This document shows, in pieces, positions 1 through 8,269 of a stretch of DNA of 64,000 nt. The notes below the pieces were generated by a model. It was not told where the DNA came from. It searched no databases and was given only the letters and a program-made list of their open reading frames with translations. Origin of the DNA: JAQWCH01 sp050952725 (GTDB lineage: Bacteria; Bacillota_I; Bacilli_A; RFN20; CAG-826); assembly GCA_050952725.1 (NCBI GenBank), contig JBMNLN010000001.1, forward strand, positions 992,001-1,056,000, read 5' to 3'. Each line of letters begins with the position of its first letter. The stretch's first letter is position 1. Both the position numbers and the translations under genes were made by a program.

Positions 1-2
1 CT

Positions 3-575
3 CTTTTGTACCACGAAATTAAACTCAGTTCTGGTAGCGATGAAGTGCGTCCTGGTATCGTCCATCGCCTCGATAAAGAAACCTCGGGATTATTACTAGT
101 CGCCAAAAATGATCAGGCGCATCGAAAGCTAGCGACCCAACTACAAAACCGGACGATGAAACGCATTTATTTGGCTTTGGTCATCGGGGAATTTAATGAA
201 GAAGAGGGTGAGATTATCGCTCCTTTAGGCCGCGATGCAAATCACCGCTACAAAAGAGCGGTTGACTTAGTTAGCGGCAAAGAAGCCAAGACCTATTTTC
301 AAGTCGAAGAGCGCTTCAACGGCTATACCTTATTACGATGTGAATTAGAGACGGGCAGAACGCATCAAATCCGCGTCCACTTAGCCTTTATCGGACATCC
401 TGTCGTCGGTGATCGACTCTATCTTGGCAAGAAATCGCCCCTTTATCCAAATGGGCATTTACTCCATGCTTGTCAGTTAGGTTTGATCCACCCGACAACT
501 AATCAAGCGATGACTTTTAAGAGCCCTTTACCGGAATATTTTGCTGAAATATTGCGGACACTGCGCAATAGCTAA
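3..575 (+). CDS. RluD-family 23S rRNA pseudouridine synthase, 5' partial
   Basis: The reading frame enters from the left edge (codons before the TTG at 6 continue the family pattern ...LLYH), so the N-terminus, including any S4 domain, is missing. The family catalytic block HRLDKETSG is present near the start; its Asp is the pseudouridylation nucleophile. A second family block, the ETGRTHQIRVH motif, follows about 100 residues later. These enzymes isomerise uridines in 23S rRNA. Several Rlu/YlyB-like paralogues share these motifs, so the exact target site cannot be assigned. The gene converges on the fucose isomerase gene, with a shared terminator hairpin between them. Confidence 0.93.
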   Translation, partial: LLYHEIKLSSGSDEVRPGIVHRLDKETSGLLLVAKNDQAHRKLATQLQNRTMKRIYLALVIGEFNEEEGEIIAPLGRDANHRYKRAVDLVSGKEAKTYFQVEERFNGYTLLRCELETGRTHQIRVHLAFIGHPVVGDRLYLGKKSPLYPNGHLLHACQLGLIHPTTNQAMTFKSPLPEYFAEILRTLRNS

Positions 576-611
576 TTTTAAATCTAACCGCAAACTTGTT
601 GGATTATTACA

Positions 612-652
612 TAAAAAAAGGGGAGTTTCGTAAGAAATCCCCCTTATTTTGC
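612..652. terminator. Bidirectional intrinsic terminator
   Basis: GGGGA(G)TTTC at 620-629 pairs with GAAATCCCC at 634-642 around a GTAA loop. An A-run lies on the left and a T-rich stretch on the right, so it can stop both converging genes. Confidence 0.8.
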
Positions 653-663
653 GTTTGATTTAC

Positions 664-2448
664 TTATTGGTAAAGTGGTCCATAGGCGGCACAAGCACGG
701 TAATCCGCTGCTTCTAAGTCTTTGGTTCCATGTGCGGCCCAGCAATGGGGACGATAGATTTTTTCACAGGGGACATTATGCATCGAAACCGGAATGCGCA
801 GCATCGAAGCTAAGGTGATTAAATCCGCCCCGACATGCCCATAGACGGTGACGCCGTGATTTGCGCCCCAATTAGCCATCACCGCATAGACATCGCGAAA
901 AGCCCCTTTACCGGTGACATTGGGAACAAACCAAGTACAAGGCCAAGTGCGATCGGTTCGATTCATAATTAAATCATGGACGTGGTCGGGAATTAAAACC
1001 GTTTGACCTTCCGCGATTTGCAGGACTGGACCGATGCCATCGACGATATTTAGCCGCAGTAAAGTCACAGGCATTTCCGCGATATTCTTAAAATGGCTCG
1101 AGAAGCCACCACCGCGAAAATATTCGTAATTCGCCCGTTGCCAATCCGTGGCTTTTAGACAAGCAGCGATATCTTGTTTGGTCATCTCCCAGAAAGGTTT
1201 CATGCACCCTTGACCTTTTTCGTTTTTCGCCGCTCCGGTCCCATCAAGGGCGGTGGCCCCAGAGTTAATCAGGTGAATAAAGCCTTGCGATGCTGGTCCA
1301 GTTGGTTTCCAGCCGCTGACGCGCTCAACCGCTTCGGGACTCCAATAGGTGCGCACATCATGGAAACAAGGCGCGGTATTGGTCAGCAAAGTTCCAAGCA
1401 ACATCGAAAGACCGTTCAAGGTATCGTTTTCGGTGGCGAAAGCCACGGGAGGACGCGGGCCATTCCAATCGAAAGTCGAAGCCATAATCGCTTCGGTAAA
1501 GTCGCAGTTTGGCAGCCAGTCCGTCCATGCCCGCTGTCCTTGGAAACCAGCCGCGACCGCATTTTTCCCTAAGGCTTCTTCGTGCCAACCCAGTGCTTTT
1601 AATTTGGGATTCCCAAACATCGCATCGCGGAGAACCAAGCTTAATTTAGCGATGAATTCCCAATCTTTTTCAGGGGGCACAACTTTACTCTTGCAAATGA
1701 TTTCCGGTAAGTTTTTCCCCGCGTTAATATCAAAGCCTTCAAGACAGTTTTTCTTAATCCAAGCCAAGGCTTTTTCATATTCTTCATAATCGTAAATTCC
1801 CAGGTGAATGCGCCGTAAAACATCCGCCATATCCATCCATTCAGGACGAATGCCAAAATATTTTTGCATCGTGTTCATATCGCAATAGGAACCGGCAATG
1901 CCCATGGAGACACCTCCGAAGTTGACATAGCTTTTGCCTTTCATCCAGCCGATAGCGATTGCCGCTTTGGCAAAGCGCAAAAGTTTCTCTTCAACATCGG
2001 CAGGGATGGAAGTATCATTTGCATCTTGAACATCGCGTCCATAAATCGCAAAAGCGGGAAGACCTTTTTGGGCATAAGCCGCTAAGACGGCGGCAAGATA
2101 AACTGCCCCTGGTCGTTCGGTGCCATTAAAACCCCATACGGCTTTAATCGTATTCGGATTAGTGTCCATAGTCTCCATTCCATAACACCAACAACGAGTG
2201 ACCGTTAAGGTGGCGACAACGTTTTCTTTGTTGAATTTGCGTTCGCAGGCTCCAGCTTCGGCCCCGCCGCCAATCGTGCTATCGGCGATTACGCATTGCA
2301 CGGGAGTGCCATCGGGATATCGGAGCGTGGAAATCAGTTTAGCAGCCGAGGTGGCCATCGCCATCGTCGCTTCTTCCAAACTCTCGCGTACCCCACCCCA
2401 GCGTCCATCGATGACAGGACGGATACCAATCTTTGGATAATTCATCAT
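664..2448 (-). CDS. fucI: L-fucose isomerase
   Basis: This 594-aa protein (E. coli FucI is 591 aa) converts L-fucose to L-fuculose using Mn2+ in the cytoplasm. Family blocks run end to end: PKIGIRPVIDGR, CWCYG, WGFNGTERPGAVYLAA, DTSIPADVEEKLLRFA, GFQGQR and NWGANHG. The metal ligands known from E. coli (E337, D361, H528) correspond here to E340 in ATENDTLNG, D364 in HDVRTYW and H531 in NWGANH, all with the same +3 offset. Two ATGs stand in tandem; the second (2445) is 7 nt from the GGAGG at 2453-2457 and is the better start. No fuculokinase, aldolase or transporter gene is adjacent in this window, so the rest of the pathway must lie elsewhere. Confidence 0.97.
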   Translation of the reverse strand: MMNYPKIGIRPVIDGRWGGVRESLEEATMAMATSAAKLISTLRYPDGTPVQCVIADSTIGGGAEAGACERKFNKENVVATLTVTRCWCYGMETMDTNPNTIKAVWGFNGTERPGAVYLAAVLAAYAQKGLPAFAIYGRDVQDANDTSIPADVEEKLLRFAKAAIAIGWMKGKSYVNFGGVSMGIAGSYCDMNTMQKYFGIRPEWMDMADVLRRIHLGIYDYEEYEKALAWIKKNCLEGFDINAGKNLPEIICKSKVVPPEKDWEFIAKLSLVLRDAMFGNPKLKALGWHEEALGKNAVAAGFQGQRAWTDWLPNCDFTEAIMASTFDWNGPRPPVAFATENDTLNGLSMLLGTLLTNTAPCFHDVRTYWSPEAVERVSGWKPTGPASQGFIHLINSGATALDGTGAAKNEKGQGCMKPFWEMTKQDIAACLKATDWQRANYEYFRGGGFSSHFKNIAEMPVTLLRLNIVDGIGPVLQIAEGQTVLIPDHVHDLIMNRTDRTWPCTWFVPNVTGKGAFRDVYAVMANWGANHGVTVYGHVGADLITLASMLRIPVSMHNVPCEKIYRPHCWAAHGTKDLEAADYRACAAYGPLYQ

Positions 2449-2521
2449 CTTTCCTCCTTGATGCCCTTATTATCTCTTGGGCTAAATTAAAAACTGTTTC
2501 TGCTTTTATGTTATCACGAGC

Positions 2522-2545
2522 GAGATTTTGAAACACAAAAATCTC
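2522..2545. promoter_or_regulatory. Inverted repeat upstream of fucI, possible operator
   Basis: GAGATTTTG and CAAAA(A)TCTC form a 9-bp dyad with one bulge. It lacks a T-run, so it is not a good terminator for rnhC. On the minus strand it overlaps a weak TTGTGT / GATAAC promoter-like pair in front of fucI, as an operator would. Confidence 0.35.
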
Positions 2546-2593
2546 AATTATTGGCAATATCTTGTGAAGTTTTAACAACAAACGGGAAAAAAG

Positions 2594-3517
2594 TTATTCC
2601 TTCAAGAGTGAGGAAGGATGGTCAATAATCCGGCGGTAGTTTTTAAAGTTCATTTTACAGATGGAATTCAAGGTGGCAATCCCGTGTTTTTTGACAAACT
2701 CCCGGCCAAATTCATCGACTTTAACACTGGCACCAAGCGGAAAAGTAAGATTAAAGCGCGCATTTAACTCATCCATGTGCCTTAAAAAAATATAACGGGC
2801 GACCACCGAAGCTAGGGCGACCGAGGGAAAGAGATCTTCGGCTTTTTCATGAAAGTAAACATCGGCGACTAACGGGGCGTTTAAATAAGTGATAAAGGTT
2901 TCCTTTGCACAGAATTGATCGATATAAGCCGGATAAGCGCCAGGATACTGACTGCGGAGCCGGCTCAAACCTTGATTATGCAGCATGGCTTTAATCTTAT
3001 TCATGTTATACCCGCGGGCCGTTAATTGATTGAATTTCTCATTATCGACCGTGTAATGCACACCTGGAAACCGCTGCATTAGCAAAGGGCCGATTTTGCG
3101 GATAGTCGCATCATCCATCTTTTTTGAATCAGTGACTTTTAACAGGTCTAAAAATTGATAATCACCTTCTTGGAGATAAGCGGCAACCACGACAATCGGA
3201 CCAAAAAAATCACCAAAGCCCACCTCATCGGAACCGATTTGTTCCCCTAAATATTGATAACGCTTAACTTTTGGGGGTGACGATGTGTTCTTTTTGGGAA
3301 GTTCATCGCCATATTCAAGCGCATAATGCTCCGCTTTGGGACCGCGAAATACGGTGCGATAAAATTCCCCTTTCGCATTGCTATAAACGGTGATTTCATC
3401 CTTGGCATTTTTCGCTTTAAAAAAGACATACGGGTCTTTGGATGCGACTTGAAAAGGGGCAAAACGCGCTTTTAAGGATGCAACTTGTGCGGGGGTTAAT
3501 TTGATTGTGATACTCAT
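2594..3517 (-). CDS. rnhC: Ribonuclease HIII
   Basis: This 307-aa enzyme cleaves the RNA strand of RNA-DNA hybrids. The first ~85 residues form the RNase HIII-specific N-terminal substrate-binding (TBP-like) domain. The catalytic core begins with IGSDEVGFGDFFGP, containing the acidic pair D97 and E98, and continues with TDSKKM. D200 in YIDQF fits the third acidic residue. Length and order match the family. The gene is divergent from mutS2, the same pairing seen in Bacillus. There is no clear Shine-Dalgarno before the ATG; TAAAAT/TATAAC sequences lie only 5-10 nt upstream, so the mRNA may have almost no leader. Confidence 0.96.
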   Translation of the reverse strand: MSITIKLTPAQVASLKARFAPFQVASKDPYVFFKAKNAKDEITVYSNAKGEFYRTVFRGPKAEHYALEYGDELPKKNTSSPPKVKRYQYLGEQIGSDEVGFGDFFGPIVVVAAYLQEGDYQFLDLLKVTDSKKMDDATIRKIGPLLMQRFPGVHYTVDNEKFNQLTARGYNMNKIKAMLHNQGLSRLRSQYPGAYPAYIDQFCAKETFITYLNAPLVADVYFHEKAEDLFPSVALASVVARYIFLRHMDELNARFNLTFPLGASVKVDEFGREFVKKHGIATLNSICKMNFKNYRRIIDHPSSLLKE

Positions 3518-3578
3518 ATGCAGTTATATTTTATCATATCTTCGCTGATGTAAAATGCGCTGAGGTATGATTTTATGG

Positions 3579-3593
3579 TAAAATTATCTCATG
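3579..3593 (+). promoter_or_regulatory. Leaderless promoter of mutS2
   Basis: TGG-TAAAAT (extended -10, hexamer at 3579-3584) is followed by only six bases before the ATG at 3591. There is no Shine-Dalgarno. Transcription would start at or next to the A of ATG. Confidence 0.6.
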
Positions 3594-5894
3594 CAAGAAC
3601 CAAAGTTCGCCTTGGAATTTATCCAGTTACAAAATCATCTTTTACCCCTTGCGGTCACCGACCGCGGCAAGGAGCAAATCAAGGCTTTAACATGGCTTAA
3701 AGAAAGTGATTTGCAAGATGATTTAGCTTTAACCAGAGAAACTCTTTCCTATGTTTTTAAATATGGACCGTTGATTAAAGGGTATTCGCTTGATTTGCGG
3801 AAAGTATTTACCCACGCGGAAAAAGGGGGCATCCTCACCCCGCGAGAATTCAACGCGATTAAGGGGGATATCCTCACCAGTGAAAAACTTTGGCAATTAG
3901 GAAAGAAAAACCTTGAACCCTTTCCCTTGTTGCAGCAGTTGGTCAACTCGCTGCCGGCGTTAAAACCACTCGTGAAACAAATTGATCAAATCTTTACACC
4001 GCAACTCGAGGTCCGCGATGACGCTTCCCCGACCTTATTAAGTTTGCGGAGAAAGCGCAAAAAACTTGAAGAGACGAGAAATCGCCGCGTGCAAGAGCTG
4101 GTTGATAAATATCAATCCTTGCTCACAGATCATGTCCTGACTCTTCGCGATGGGCATTTGGTCTTACCGGTAAAAACCGCGGAAAAGAATCGGATTAAAG
4201 GTTTGGTTTTCGATGTTTCCGCTTCGGGAGCGACGACCTTTATCGAACCTGAAGAACTGGTGATTCTCGATAATGAAATTATCTCACTGGAGAGTTTAGA
4301 AAAAGAGGAAATCCGGCGCATTCTCCAAGAACTGACGATTTTTGTGCTTGGATATGCCGACGATGTGCTTTACAACAATCAATTAATCGGGATGCTTGAT
4401 TTTTATTCAGCCAAAGCTGAATACGGGAAAAGCATCGATGGATATATCGGCAACCTCAGTTCAAATCGCACTTTAAATATTAAACAAGGAAGACACCCGT
4501 TAATCCCAGATGATCAAGTAGTCGCGAACGATTTTGTTTTAAGCCCTCAACAGCGCATCATCGTCCTCTCAGGTCCAAATGCCGGGGGCAAGACGGTAGC
4601 GATCAAAACGTTAGGATTACTCGTATATATGTTCCATACCGGTTTGCCCTTACCAACTAAAGAAGAAGCGGAAATTCCTTATTTTCAGCATCTATTTGTC
4701 GATATCGGTGACGCCCAATCGTTAAGTGATAATCTTTCAACTTTCTCCGGGCATATCACCAATTTGGTAAAAATTTTAGCCAACGCGAGTGATCAAGATT
4801 TAGTTCTTCTCGATGAATTAGCCACGGGAACTGATCCCAAAGAAGGCGAAGCACTAGCAATTGCCATCATTGAACATTTAAGAAAAAAAGGAATTTACAG
4901 CGTGGTTTCCTCCCATTATAGCGGCCTTAAATCTTATGCCTTGACCACGCCTGGGATTGTCAATGGGGCTTTGATTTTTGATGAAGTAAGTCTGCGGCCA
5001 ACTTATCAATTGGTCATCGGCCTTCCGGGACATTCTTATGGTTTAGAAGTGGCCAGGCGTTATGGATTAGATGCCCCCATCTTAGAAGATGCGCAAATTC
5101 AATTGCAAAAGCAAGGGGAGGAAGGCGAAGAAAAAACCTTGAAAGCACTCACGGAATTAGTGCGAAAAAATGAAGAAACCCAAATTCAACTCGCAAAAAA
5201 ACTCAAAGAATTAACCCACCTAGAGACGACATTAAAAAATCGCGAAGCTGATCTTAAAGACAAAAGGTCGACTTTACTCGAAGATGTGGCTGCGCAAAAG
5301 GCCGAGCTGATCGCCGAAGCCAAAAAAGAAATTGATGAAGTGGTCGCTAGTTTTAAAGAAAAGGAAAATCGCCCGCTGCATCAAGTCATCGCGGCGAAAA
5401 AAGCGCTTGATGAGCTCGCGGATGAGGAAGTTGAAATCCGCCAAGCGACGGAGATTGCAGTCGGAGACTATGTCCAAGTAATCGATTTGTTTATCGCGGG
5501 TGATGTCGAAGAAATCCGGGGTGAGCAAGTGGTGATTCGCGGCAATGATGGAAAAACCTATCGGATTAAGAAAAACCGTTTGCAAGTCAGTCAAGCCCAT
5601 CGAGAAAATAAACCCAAGTCGGTGACTACCACGATTAGCCCCAGAGGGGAACGCGTTCCGTTAGAACTCAATTTAATCGGCGAACGCGTGGCCGAGGCCT
5701 TAGTGCTTCTTGATCGTTATCTCGATGCCTGTCGCTTGAAAAAATATACGAGTGTGAGAATTATCCACGGTAGCGGTAGCGGGGCCTTACGGAAAGCAGT
5801 CCATCAATACTTGGCGAAACAAGATTTTGTCAAAGCCTATCAATTAGGTGGTCAATTCGACGGTGGAGGAGGGGCGACGATCGTCACCTTATGA
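3591..5894 (+). CDS. mutS2: MutS2 ATPase with Smr-like C-terminus
   Basis: This 767-aa MutS2 has MutS core and clamp regions, a Walker A GPNAGGKT at 328-335, the DELATGTDP Walker B region near 406, a Glu/Lys-rich coiled coil (~500-620), a KOW-like stretch and a Smr domain from ~690. MutS2 proteins act on recombination intermediates and on collided ribosomes. In the Smr domain HGSGSGALR is intact, but the usual LDLRG block reads LNLIG, so the Asp and Arg tied to nuclease activity are replaced. The TGA stop overlaps the uvrC start by 4 nt, suggesting translational coupling. Confidence 0.96.
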   Translation: MQEPKFALEFIQLQNHLLPLAVTDRGKEQIKALTWLKESDLQDDLALTRETLSYVFKYGPLIKGYSLDLRKVFTHAEKGGILTPREFNAIKGDILTSEKLWQLGKKNLEPFPLLQQLVNSLPALKPLVKQIDQIFTPQLEVRDDASPTLLSLRRKRKKLEETRNRRVQELVDKYQSLLTDHVLTLRDGHLVLPVKTAEKNRIKGLVFDVSASGATTFIEPEELVILDNEIISLESLEKEEIRRILQELTIFVLGYADDVLYNNQLIGMLDFYSAKAEYGKSIDGYIGNLSSNRTLNIKQGRHPLIPDDQVVANDFVLSPQQRIIVLSGPNAGGKTVAIKTLGLLVYMFHTGLPLPTKEEAEIPYFQHLFVDIGDAQSLSDNLSTFSGHITNLVKILANASDQDLVLLDELATGTDPKEGEALAIAIIEHLRKKGIYSVVSSHYSGLKSYALTTPGIVNGALIFDEVSLRPTYQLVIGLPGHSYGLEVARRYGLDAPILEDAQIQLQKQGEEGEEKTLKALTELVRKNEETQIQLAKKLKELTHLETTLKNREADLKDKRSTLLEDVAAQKAELIAEAKKEIDEVVASFKEKENRPLHQVIAAKKALDELADEEVEIRQATEIAVGDYVQVIDLFIAGDVEEIRGEQVVIRGNDGKTYRIKKNRLQVSQAHRENKPKSVTTTISPRGERVPLELNLIGERVAEALVLLDRYLDACRLKKYTSVRIIHGSGSGALRKAVHQYLAKQDFVKAYQLGGQFDGGGGATIVTL

Positions 5895-7657
5895 TGAGGA
5901 CATCAGAACTGTTAACCGCAGCGAAAGCATTAAGTCATTCCCCCGGAGTTTATCTGATGAAAGATCGCTTTGGCAAGATTATTTATGTAGGAAAAGCGAA
6001 GGATTTAAACCACCGCGTTACCCAGTATTTCGCCCGTCCACAAGTAGGAAAAGTTGCAGCGATGGTCAAGAGAATTGCCGCGTTTGAAACGATTGAGACG
6101 AACAATGAAAAAGAAGCGCTCATCTTGGAGATGAACTTGATCAAAACCCATTATCCTCGGTATAACGTACTGCTTAAAGATGACTCGCATTATCCGTATA
6201 TCGCCCTTAGTAAATCCGCTGATCCCTACTTAAAAATCGCGCGAAATCGCCAGGATAAACGCTTTGATTACTTTGGTCCCTATCCCAACAGTAAGAGTGC
6301 TTACCAAACCTTGCAATTACTCAATAAGCTCTTTCCTTTTCGGAAATGTCATACAATTCCAAGTACTCCTTGTCTTTATTATCATTTGGGTCAATGCTTA
6401 GGACCTTGTGTGGCACCGGTTAAGCCGGAAATCTACGATGAAATCAGTAAAAAAACGATGCGGTTTTTAAATGGTTACAATCAAGAAGTTCAAAGGGAGT
6501 TAAAAGGCAAAATTAAATCCGCCTCGAAGCGTCTCGAGTTTGAACAGGCGGCCGATTATCAAAAACTCTTACAAGCGGTGATCGCCGTGCAAACAAAACA
6601 GAACGTGGAATTAAAACAGAAAAAAGCGATTGATGTCTTTGCCTTTAGCAAACGCGATAGTTACTTTAGTTTAGGCGTTTTAGTCTACCGCAAAGGTGAA
6701 CTTCTCGGCAAAAGAACTTTCGTGGTCGAAGGGATGCCAAGCGAAGATGAATTAATTTCCCAACTGATTTTTCAATACTATGAAAACCATGAGTTACCGA
6801 GTGAAATCATCGTTTCGCGCAAACTGATTAAAGCGCAACTAGAACTCCTTTATGACATTCCGATTACCGTCCCGACTCGGGGGCAAAAACTCGATTTGAT
6901 CACCTTAGCCAAGAAAAATGCCTCTTTGGGGTTAGATGAATACTTCCTCACCGCCCGTTTGGAAGAAGATCAAGCTTTACTGCTTGAACAACTGGGAGAA
7001 AAACTCGAAATTCCCACGCCTTACTTCATCGTCCTTTTTGATAATGCTCATCTTCAAAGCAGTAGTCCGGTGGGAGCGATGGTCGCTTATCTCAATGGAC
7101 AACCAGTGAAAAAACATTATCGAAAATTCCATCTAAGTGATGATTTTTGCGGTGACGACCTCCAGGCGATGGAAGAGATTATCTATCGCCGCTTGCAAAG
7201 GATGCAGGAAAATAGGGAAAACTTTCCTGATTTAATCCTAGTCGATGGAGGAGAAAATCAAGTTCGTGCTGGCGAAAAAGCCCTACAAAAACTCGGTCTT
7301 TCCTTGCCGATTGCCGGTCTATATAAAAATAAGAAACATCAAACCGAAGGCTTGATCAATCACCAGGGTGAAGTAATCAATTTAGAAGATACACCGAAAC
7401 TCTTCTTCTTATTGATGCGGATGCAAGATGAAGTCCATCGCTACGCCCTTTCGTTTCATCAAAAAACGCGGAAGAAAAAAATGTTTAGTTCCGTCCTTGA
7501 TGAAATTCCAGGAATCGGCATCAAAAGAAAAGCCCGTCTGCAAGCGAGTTTCCCTCATCTTCAAGCCTTAAAGCAAGCCAGTTTGGAAGATCTCAGTCAA
7601 ATCTTACCGACAAAAGTCGCACAAGCTTTATATCAGCGTTTACAGACCGAAGAATAA
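5891..7657 (+). CDS. uvrC: UvrABC excinuclease subunit C
   Basis: This 588-aa subunit makes both incisions in nucleotide excision repair. In order it shows: the GIY-YIG nuclease (GVYLM 19-23, IYVGKAKDLNHR 31-42); a Cys-containing segment (FRKCH, PCLYYHLGQCLGPC); a UVR helix pair (KRLEFEQAADYQKL) that meets UvrB; the RNase H-like C-terminal nuclease with LVDGGENQ; and an HhH tail (IPGIGIKRK). The length is normal. It begins ATGATG; the first ATG overlaps the mutS2 stop. No uvrA or uvrB occurs in the window. Confidence 0.97.
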   Translation: MMRTSELLTAAKALSHSPGVYLMKDRFGKIIYVGKAKDLNHRVTQYFARPQVGKVAAMVKRIAAFETIETNNEKEALILEMNLIKTHYPRYNVLLKDDSHYPYIALSKSADPYLKIARNRQDKRFDYFGPYPNSKSAYQTLQLLNKLFPFRKCHTIPSTPCLYYHLGQCLGPCVAPVKPEIYDEISKKTMRFLNGYNQEVQRELKGKIKSASKRLEFEQAADYQKLLQAVIAVQTKQNVELKQKKAIDVFAFSKRDSYFSLGVLVYRKGELLGKRTFVVEGMPSEDELISQLIFQYYENHELPSEIIVSRKLIKAQLELLYDIPITVPTRGQKLDLITLAKKNASLGLDEYFLTARLEEDQALLLEQLGEKLEIPTPYFIVLFDNAHLQSSSPVGAMVAYLNGQPVKKHYRKFHLSDDFCGDDLQAMEEIIYRRLQRMQENRENFPDLILVDGGENQVRAGEKALQKLGLSLPIAGLYKNKKHQTEGLINHQGEVINLEDTPKLFFLLMRMQDEVHRYALSFHQKTRKKKMFSSVLDEIPGIGIKRKARLQASFPHLQALKQASLEDLSQILPTKVAQALYQRLQTEE

Positions 7658-7700
7658 TCTTGCGTAGATCACAACTTTTGTATAAGATAAAACCGCACCT

Positions 7701-7777
7701 GTCTCCGTAGCTCAGTTGGATAGAGCAACAGCCTTCTAAGCTGTGGGTCTGGCGTTCGAGTCGCCACGGGGACGCCA
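7701..7777 (+). tRNA. tRNA-Arg (anticodon TCT)
   Basis: A 77-nt cloverleaf. The acceptor GTCTCCG pairs with CGGGGAC, the anticodon stem is ACAGC/GCTGT with loop CTTCTAA (anticodon TCT, reads AGA/AGG), the T-arm is GGCG-TTCGAGT-CGCC, the discriminator is G, and CCA is encoded. It differs from the second tRNA at 8068 at only two positions. Confidence 0.96.
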
Positions 7778-7787
7778 TAAGAAGTAA

Positions 7788-7818
7788 ACAGGATTAACGA
7801 TTTAGTCCTGTTTTTTTC
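7788..7818 (+). terminator. Terminator after tRNA-Arg(TCT)
   Basis: ACAGGA pairs with TCCTGT across an A/T-rich loop and is followed by a run of seven to eight T. Confidence 0.75.
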
Positions 7819-7820
7819 TT

Positions 7821-7847
7821 CAGTTGTCTGTAATTTGTAGACAACTG
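7821..7847. repeat. 9-bp perfect inverted repeat between the tRNA genes
   Basis: CAGTTGTCT (7821-7829) and AGACAACTG (7839-7847) are separated by 9 bp. There is no T-run, so it is more operator-like than terminator-like. The rest of 7848-8067 is A/T-rich and shows no gene. Confidence 0.5.
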
Positions 7848-8067
7848 CAATTATTTGCTCGCGATGTCAAAAAAAATGATTCACCCATTTACTAAATTTT
7901 TTATCAAATTTTAGCTGATGAAATCGAAAATCGCGCATTATTTTTCACGGGAATGGATTGCTCTTGTAATTATGAGAGAGAGTAATTTTTAAAAATTTAA
8001 TCACTATCATAATCAATTTTTCTCCCCTTTATATTTGCGAACTTTTTGTTTATGATAAATTGACGAT

Positions 8068-8144
8068 GTCTCCGTAGCTCAGTTGGATAGAGCAACAGCC
8101 TTCGAAGCTGTGAGTCTGGCGTTCGAGTCGCCACGGGGACGCCA
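8068..8144 (+). tRNA. tRNA-Arg (anticodon TCG)
   Basis: The same 77-nt body as the tRNA at 7701, but with anticodon loop CTTCGAA (anticodon TCG, reads CGA and possibly other CGN codons) and one G-to-A change just after the anticodon stem. CCA is encoded. Confidence 0.96.
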
Positions 8145-8156
8145 AAACAAATCAAG

Positions 8157-8178
8157 CTCGGATGCGTCCGAGTTTTCT
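8157..8178 (+). terminator. Terminator after tRNA-Arg(TCG)
   Basis: CTCGGA-TGCG-TCCGAG hairpin followed by TTTTCTT. Confidence 0.8.
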
Positions 8179-8229
8179 TAAAAAAGGTTGTATTTAAGTT
8201 TACAAAACTTTAAATTTCGGTGAAATTAG

Positions 8230-8269
8230 TTGACGAAAAATCACAAATGCGCGTTATAATTAAATTATG
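8230..8269 (+). promoter_or_regulatory. Leaderless promoter of the serpin gene
   Basis: TTGACG at 8230-8235 and TATAAT at 8255-8260 (19-bp spacer), followed by six bases and the ATG at 8267. There is no Shine-Dalgarno. Confidence 0.65.

Noticed and set aside
1174..2490. Several plus-strand ORFs of 70-146 codons inside fucI
   Set aside because: They are shadows opposite a fully conserved fucI reading frame, lack ribosome-binding sites and show no recognisable protein character.
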